Source: Candidatus Sumerlaeota bacterium (lineage in GTDB: Bacteria > Sumerlaeota > Sumerlaeia > MVZB01 > JAJFLK01). From it: a stretch of DNA of 9,518 nucleotides. Shown here piece by piece: positions 5,694 through 9,518 of this stretch. The translations under genes and the position numbers were made by a program. Numbering within the stretch: position 1 is the first letter of the stretch; each line of letters starts with the position of its first letter. The stretch spans positions 1 through 9,518 of the forward strand of contig JAJFLK010000514.1 in NCBI GenBank assembly GCA_021772735.1. The letters run 5' to 3'. Below the pieces are notes generated by a model. It was given only the letters and a program-made list of their open reading frames with translations. It was not told the DNA's origin and did no database searches.

Positions 5694-7292
5694 ATGAAAG
5701 GCCTTTCCGAGAACTTGTCCGACGCAAAGAAACTAACCCTCCTCCTCATCGTGATGGCCGCGCTTCATGCCGCTCTGGCGGCCTCACTGCCGATGACCGC
5801 TGGGGAGGCCTATTACTGGCTCTGGGGCAAGTACCCGGCGGCCGGGTATTTCGATCATCCGCCGATGGTCGCATGGATGAGCGCGATCTTTTTGGGCTGG
5901 ATCAATGGCGTCCACCTGGCCGCGCGCGCCGGGCCGATGGCGCTCTCGATTTTCACGACGATTGCGGTCTATGGGCTGGCGCGGGAGATCTTCCCCGGTG
6001 GTCAGGCCGCATGGAAGGCCGCACGGCTCTTTGCGCTGACGCCGATTTTCTATCTCAACGGCGTGATGACGCAGCCCGATAACAGCCTCATTCTTTTCTC
6101 CACTCTGACCTGGCTCCTCTATTGGAAAGCCATCAGGCGCGAGGCGAGCACGGCTCTGTGGGCCATCGCGGGCGCGGCCGCCGGGCTGGCCCTGCTTAGC
6201 AAATTCCACGCGTGGGTCTTGCTGCCGGGACTGTGGGCCTCGCCGCTTTTTATGAGAGACAAGCGCCGGGTGTTTGCGACGGCGGGCCCCTGGCTGGCTC
6301 TTGTGGTCGCGCTGATCGTCCTTTCGCCTAACCTGATCTGGAACGCCCGGAACGACTGGATAAACTACGCTTATCAGTGGCGCAGATCCGACATCCCCGA
6401 AGCCGTTTTCGACCCGAAATACTTCGCTGCATATCTTGTCATGCCGCTGCTGGTTCTCTCGCCGCTGGTCTACGTGGCGATCCTGGCCGGAGCCTGGAAG
6501 GGATTCCGTTCGTGGCTCAAGACCGGCGACAATGGCGCGATCTATTTGCTGCTCGCCGGAGCGCCGCTGCCGCTCTTCTTGGGCGCTCTTTCGCTGGTCG
6601 TCAAGATCAGCCCGCACTGGCCCTCGAGCGGATACATCCCGCTGATCGTCCTTGCCGTGGGACTGATCGAGCGAGGGGAGCTTTTCGGCCAGCGCTTCGA
6701 GCGCGGCGTGCTGATTACTTCGGTCGCGGTGCTCGCGCTGGTCCAGGCCTCGCCGTTCGTGGTGATGAATCTGCCCGAGGAGATCAGCGTGCCGTTCCGC
6801 GAATCGCCGCTCGAGGTCGGCCGACCCCGGCACGAATACGCAGGCTGGGCTGAGCTCGGAGCAAGGGCACGCGATATGCGCGATGCAATGAACGAGAACA
6901 ACGCCACCGTCATCATGGCGAAAAATTATCACCTCATCTCTTCGCTGGCTTTTTACTCCGAGAGGCCCCGTGAGTGCTTCGCGCTGGAGAAGGCCGACGC
7001 ATACAACTACGCAATCTGGATGGAGCAGCGTGGCGGACTGGCCGGATACGACGCGGTTGTCGTCATCAAGAAGGGCAAGCCGAACAAAGACCACCGGACG
7101 CTCGGCCGCAAGTACGACAAGTATCACCGATTTCTCGACCCACTGTTTGAGCGCGTTGAGCCCGCGCCGTCGCTCGTCTGTTACAGCGATGGCGCGATTG
7201 AAGAATACTGGGGCGTTGACGTCAGCCGCCCGCGAATGCAGGAGTTCCTGATGTTCCGGTGTTACGGATTCAAGGGTCGCCTCGCGCAATGA
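5694..7292 (+). CDS. ArnT/PMT-type (GT39-like) integral-membrane glycosyltransferase
   Basis: The 532-residue protein has a multi-spanning N-terminal two thirds and a soluble C-terminal domain, the layout of bacterial PMT_2/ArnT-like glycosyltransferases that move a sugar from a polyprenyl-phosphate carrier to lipids, glycans or proteins at the outer face of the inner membrane. The first membrane helix is about residues 14-32. It is followed by the first periplasmic loop with GEAYYWLWGKY (37-47) and GYFDHPPMVAW (51-61), a strong family signature. Further hydrophobic segments are seen near 80-98, 125-143, 153-170, 195-213, 246-268, 281-303, 309-326 and 338-357. The C-terminal part (about 380-532) resembles the extracytoplasmic domain of the family. 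Where many relatives have Asp-Glu-Ala-Tyr-Tyr, this one has Gly37-Glu38. ATG 5694 is chosen because the first helix needs it and AAGG lies eight bases upstream. The target is unknown; the dehydratase gene nearby fits surface-glycan work. Confidence 0.85.
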   Translation: MKGLSENLSDAKKLTLLLIVMAALHAALAASLPMTAGEAYYWLWGKYPAAGYFDHPPMVAWMSAIFLGWINGVHLAARAGPMALSIFTTIAVYGLAREIFPGGQAAWKAARLFALTPIFYLNGVMTQPDNSLILFSTLTWLLYWKAIRREASTALWAIAGAAAGLALLSKFHAWVLLPGLWASPLFMRDKRRVFATAGPWLALVVALIVLSPNLIWNARNDWINYAYQWRRSDIPEAVFDPKYFAAYLVMPLLVLSPLVYVAILAGAWKGFRSWLKTGDNGAIYLLLAGAPLPLFLGALSLVVKISPHWPSSGYIPLIVLAVGLIERGELFGQRFERGVLITSVAVLALVQASPFVVMNLPEEISVPFRESPLEVGRPRHEYAGWAELGARARDMRDAMNENNATVIMAKNYHLISSLAFYSERPRECFALEKADAYNYAIWMEQRGGLAGYDAVVVIKKGKPNKDHRTLGRKYDKYHRFLDPLFERVEPAPSLVCYSDGAIEEYWGVDVSRPRMQEFLMFRCYGFKGRLAQ

Positions 7293-7300
7293 CAGGCCGA

Positions 7301-7322
7301 CCCGCCAGGCCCGCCGGGCGGG
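7301..7322. terminator. GC-rich inverted repeat between convergent genes (possible terminator)
   Basis: Only 42 bases separate the ends of two convergent genes. Within them CCCGC (7310-7314) pairs with GCGGG (7318-7322) around a three-base loop. Alternatively CCCGCC (7301-7306) pairs with GGCGGG (7317-7322). There is no T-run on either side, so intrinsic termination is uncertain; the stem may just end or stabilise either transcript. Confidence 0.35.
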
Positions 7323-7334
7323 GCGATCGCCAAG

Positions 7335-8741
7335 TCAGCCTTCGGTGGGAGTTTCATTTTCCGCGCCACCCTTTGCGGCATGCTTTAGAAACTCGATAGC
7401 CTGATCGCGCGTTCTCACGCGGCCTTCGAGTTGCTCGTCGTGCAGCGAATCGAGGATATCCGTGAAGCGCGGGCCGGCGGGCAGCCCAAGCGCGATCAGG
7501 TCATCACCGGTCGCCAGGGGCGCGGGCTTCAAGGCCTCGCCGTGTTCCTCATGGAGCCTGTCGCGTTCGGCGATGCAGAACTCGTAGGCCTTCAGGTCGC
7601 CATCGCTCCCGAGGCTGTCGGCGCGATGAAGCTCTAGCATCAGATTGAAATGCGGATGGCCGATCAGGCGCTTGAGCTTGAGCGGTCGCATGCGCGCGGC
7701 GTGCATGAACAGCATGTGGTGGCTGACGAGATCGGCGACCTCATCGGTCAGCTCGCCGCTCCAACGCAGGCGCTCGCAGATCTCTCGCGCCATCTTCGCG
7801 CCGACATCCTGATGCCCATAGAAATGAATGCCCTTTTCGTCGCTCGTCTTTGTGACCGGCTTGGCGACGTCGTGCAGCAGCGCGCCGATGACAAGCGCGG
7901 GCGCCGCTGCGGGCGGAAGCGCGTCCAGGACCAGGCAGGTATGGGTCAGCACGTCGCCTTCGGGGTGAAATCGCGATCCCTGCGCGACGCCTTCCAAGGC
8001 AGCGACTTCCGGGGCGATCGGCTCCCAGAGCTTGAGATCCGCCATCAGGCGGACGGCGCGCCCGCGATGCGGCCCGGCCAGAATGCGAAGCAATTCATGA
8101 CCGACGCGGTCCATGCTGATTTTGGCCAGATTTGGGGCCTTCATCTTGATCGATTTGGTCGTGCGCTCATCCATCTCCAGCCCGTAATGCGCGGTGAAAC
8201 GCACGGCGCGTAGCAAGCGCAGGGCATCCTCGCCGAATCGTTTGATCGGAGGTCCGACGGTCCGCAGCACTCGACGGCGCAGGTCGAGCCGCCCCGCGTG
8301 GAAATCTTTGACCTGGCGTGCGATAGGATCGTAATAGAGCGCGTTGATCGTGAAATCGCGCCGGGCTGCGTCCCCTTCGAGCGTGCCGTATTCGACCTCA
8401 TCCGGCCGGCGGAAATCGGTGTATCCCGATTCCGTGCGGAACGTCGCGACTTCGAGCGTGTGGTCGTGCAGCTCGACCAGCACGACGCCGAAACTCTTGC
8501 CCACCGGATGCGTGCGATCGAAGAGCTCCTCGACCTGCTCGGGATGCGCCGAGGTGGCGATGTCCACATCGACATGATCGATCCCCGCGAGCCAGTCGCG
8601 GACAAACCCGCCGACGAAGAGCGCCTCATGACCGGCGCCCTGGAGCCGCTCACAGATCTCCGTCGCCGCGCGGACGACACCGGTCTGCGCGAGCTCGGGC
8701 AGCCGCGTGACGGGTTTTGTGAGTCGGGATTCGCGTTTCAA
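7335..8741 (-). CDS. cca: CCA-adding tRNA nucleotidyltransferase with HD domain
   Basis: The 468-residue protein is a class II tRNA nucleotidyltransferase/poly(A) polymerase. The head domain has LFVGGFVRD (41-49), the catalytic pair in DVDIA (Asp58, Asp60), a RRDFTINAL motif (127-135) and the RFGEDALRLLRAVRF nucleotide-recognition and neck segment (168-182) with Glu171-Asp172-x2-Arg175. A C-terminal HD phosphohydrolase domain follows: THTCLVL (His267), GALLHDVAKP (His290-Asp291), FYGHQD (His310) and SHHMLF (His341-His342). It probably adds or repairs the CCA end of tRNAs in the cytoplasm; a pure A-adding or poly(A) polymerase role cannot be excluded by sequence alone. The start is TTG at 8741-8739, four bases after the stop of the upstream dehydratase gene, with only a weak GAG-like ribosome-binding site, so translation is probably coupled to that gene. 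No in-frame ATG precedes the GGFVRD motif. Confidence 0.9.
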   Translation of the reverse strand: MKRESRLTKPVTRLPELAQTGVVRAATEICERLQGAGHEALFVGGFVRDWLAGIDHVDVDIATSAHPEQVEELFDRTHPVGKSFGVVLVELHDHTLEVATFRTESGYTDFRRPDEVEYGTLEGDAARRDFTINALYYDPIARQVKDFHAGRLDLRRRVLRTVGPPIKRFGEDALRLLRAVRFTAHYGLEMDERTTKSIKMKAPNLAKISMDRVGHELLRILAGPHRGRAVRLMADLKLWEPIAPEVAALEGVAQGSRFHPEGDVLTHTCLVLDALPPAAAPALVIGALLHDVAKPVTKTSDEKGIHFYGHQDVGAKMAREICERLRWSGELTDEVADLVSHHMLFMHAARMRPLKLKRLIGHPHFNLMLELHRADSLGSDGDLKAYEFCIAERDRLHEEHGEALKPAPLATGDDLIALGLPAGPRFTDILDSLHDEQLEGRVRTRDQAIEFLKHAAKGGAENETPTEG

Positions 8742-8745
8742 AGGC

Positions 8746-9518
8746 TCAAACCCGATAGCTTCCCGGGCGGTATAAATCCATGTGATCGCGCAGCCAGCGG
8801 CAGGTGCGCGCCAGGCCGTCTTCGAGCGTGACCTCCGGTTTCCAGCCCAGGGTCTTGCGCAGTTTCGTCGCGTCGGCGATCAGGCGGCCGACCTCGCTTT
8901 TGTCCGGCCGGATGCGGGCCGATTCGCTGACGATCGGCTTGGTCGTGCGTTCTTCGAGTGGCGTGTTGGGATCGGCCACCGCGGCCAGGGCCAACCCCGC
9001 GATCTCGCCGATGGTATGTCCATGACCCGTGCCGACGTTGAATGTCTGGCCGACGACTTTCTCGCGCGGCGCCTCGGCAAGAGCCTGAAACGCCGCCGCC
9101 GTATCTTCGACGTATGTGAGATCGCGAACGGGGTCGAGCGAGCCCAGGCGGATCGCCTTGCAGTCTTCGCTGAGCGCCTGTGCCAGCACCGTCGGGACGA
9201 TCGCCCGTGCCGACTGACGCGGCCCGTAGGTATTGAACGGGCGGATGGTGACGACCGGCAGGTCAAAACTCAGGTGATAGGACTGGGCGAATTTGTCGGC
9301 CGCGATCTTGCTCGCCGAATAAGGCGACTGCGCCTGGAGCGGGTGCGCCTCGGAGATGGGAACCTCGAGCGCCGTTCCATAAACCTCCGAGGTCGAGGTC
9401 ACGATGACGCGTTCGGGCCGGGCGTCACGGCACGCTTCGAGGACGTTGAGCGTCCCCTGCGTGTTGACCTGCATGTAACTGCCCGGAGCGCGATATGAGT
9501 AAGGGATGCCGATCAGCG
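8746..9518 (-). CDS. NAD-dependent nucleotide-sugar 4,6-dehydratase/epimerase (LegB-like SDR), N-terminus outside window
   Basis: The frame is open from the right edge to the TGA at 8748-8746, giving about 257 residues of an extended short-chain dehydrogenase/reductase. The N-terminal Rossmann glycine motif lies beyond the window. Upstream of Met 9474 the frame continues as LIGIPYSYRAPGSY, so that Met is internal. The catalytic region is intact: TSTSEVYGTA, then SPYSASK with Tyr at 9321-9319 and Lys at 9309-9307, and IRPFNTYGPRQSARAIVP. PYSYxAP, STSEVYGTA and PRQSARAI together are characteristic of LegB-type 4,6-dehydratases of legionaminic acid synthesis and of related UDP/GDP-GlcNAc dehydratases, so a nucleotide-activated hexose is the likely substrate. 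A UDP-glucose 4-epimerase or dTDP-glucose dehydratase role is possible. The tRNA nucleotidyltransferase gene follows after four bases. No other legionaminic or pseudaminic acid genes are visible here. Confidence 0.82.
   Translation of the reverse strand, partial: LIGIPYSYRAPGSYMQVNTQGTLNVLEACRDARPERVIVTSTSEVYGTALEVPISEAHPLQAQSPYSASKIAADKFAQSYHLSFDLPVVTIRPFNTYGPRQSARAIVPTVLAQALSEDCKAIRLGSLDPVRDLTYVEDTAAAFQALAEAPREKVVGQTFNVGTGHGHTIGEIAGLALAAVADPNTPLEERTTKPIVSESARIRPDKSEVGRLIADATKLRKTLGWKPEVTLEDGLARTCRWLRDHMDLYRPGSYRV

Noticed and set aside
5389..5727. 112-codon minus-strand frame spanning the HDOD start and the gap
   Set aside because: It overlaps the coding start of the HDOD gene out of frame, and its translation is Arg/Ser-rich without motifs.
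5784..7289. 501-codon minus-strand open frame opposite the glycosyltransferase
   Set aside because: It is very rich in Arg, Asp and Gln with no recognisable motif, typical of antisense of a hydrophobic GC-rich gene; the plus strand encodes a convincing membrane enzyme.
7322..7331. GGCGATCGCC palindrome resembling the cyanobacterial HIP1 element
   Set aside because: I noticed only this one copy; HIP1 is meaningful only when highly repeated, and the rest of the window does not look cyanobacterial.
8782..9498. Plus-strand open frame opposite the dehydratase
   Set aside because: It is the antisense of an intact SDR gene with YxxxK catalytic residues; its composition is Arg/Asp-rich and motif-free.

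Overview
The window is GC-rich bacterial chromosome, roughly 60% or more G+C in most genes. It carries nine plausible protein genes, two of them cut by the window edges, and no RNA gene, CRISPR array or recognisable insertion sequence. The organism cannot be named from it. Three points suggest a Gram-negative-like heterotroph, perhaps an uncultured lineage: strong GC bias, TTG used as a start codon at least twice, and a mix of a secreted sugar-dehydrogenase-type beta-propeller protein, an ArnT-like membrane glycosyltransferase and a nucleotide-sugar dehydratase. That is inference only.

Left part (1-3894). A secreted PQQ/sorbosone-dehydrogenase-like protein runs off the left edge on the minus strand and starts at a TTG. 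Facing away from it, across a 177-bp divergent gap, is a plus-strand pair. The first gene (476-1501) is a double hotdog thioesterase whose two halves share an almost identical D-E-N-G-H-V-N motif. The second (1633-3894) is a cytoplasmic molybdopterin oxidoreductase with an N-terminal [4Fe-4S] site. The usual Mo-ligand position of that enzyme appears to be alanine. The two may act in one catabolic route, but no substrate can be read from the sequence.

Middle (3895-7292). A RibD-C/DHFR-like reductase gene (4039-4563) has clearly lower GC than its surroundings and a small inverted repeat touching its start codon. Convergent to it is an HDOD-domain signalling protein (4611-5468, minus). A 225-bp divergent gap separates that gene from an ArnT/PMT-type (GT39-like) multi-spanning glycosyltransferase (5694-7292, plus). 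The gap ends in a hairpin that overlaps the glycosyltransferase ribosome-binding site. It also contains a start-less minus-strand frame that looks protein-like.

Right part (7293-9518). Two minus-strand genes form a tight operon. A LegB-like NAD-dependent nucleotide-sugar 4,6-dehydratase/epimerase, entering from beyond the right edge, is followed after four bases by a CCA-adding tRNA nucleotidyltransferase (TTG start). The dehydratase and the nearby glycosyltransferase could both serve surface glycan synthesis.

No complete, clearly new multi-gene system is visible. The best leads are the tandem thioesterase plus molybdoenzyme pair with its unusual Mo-ligand position, and the structures at the starts of the RibD-C and glycosyltransferase genes.
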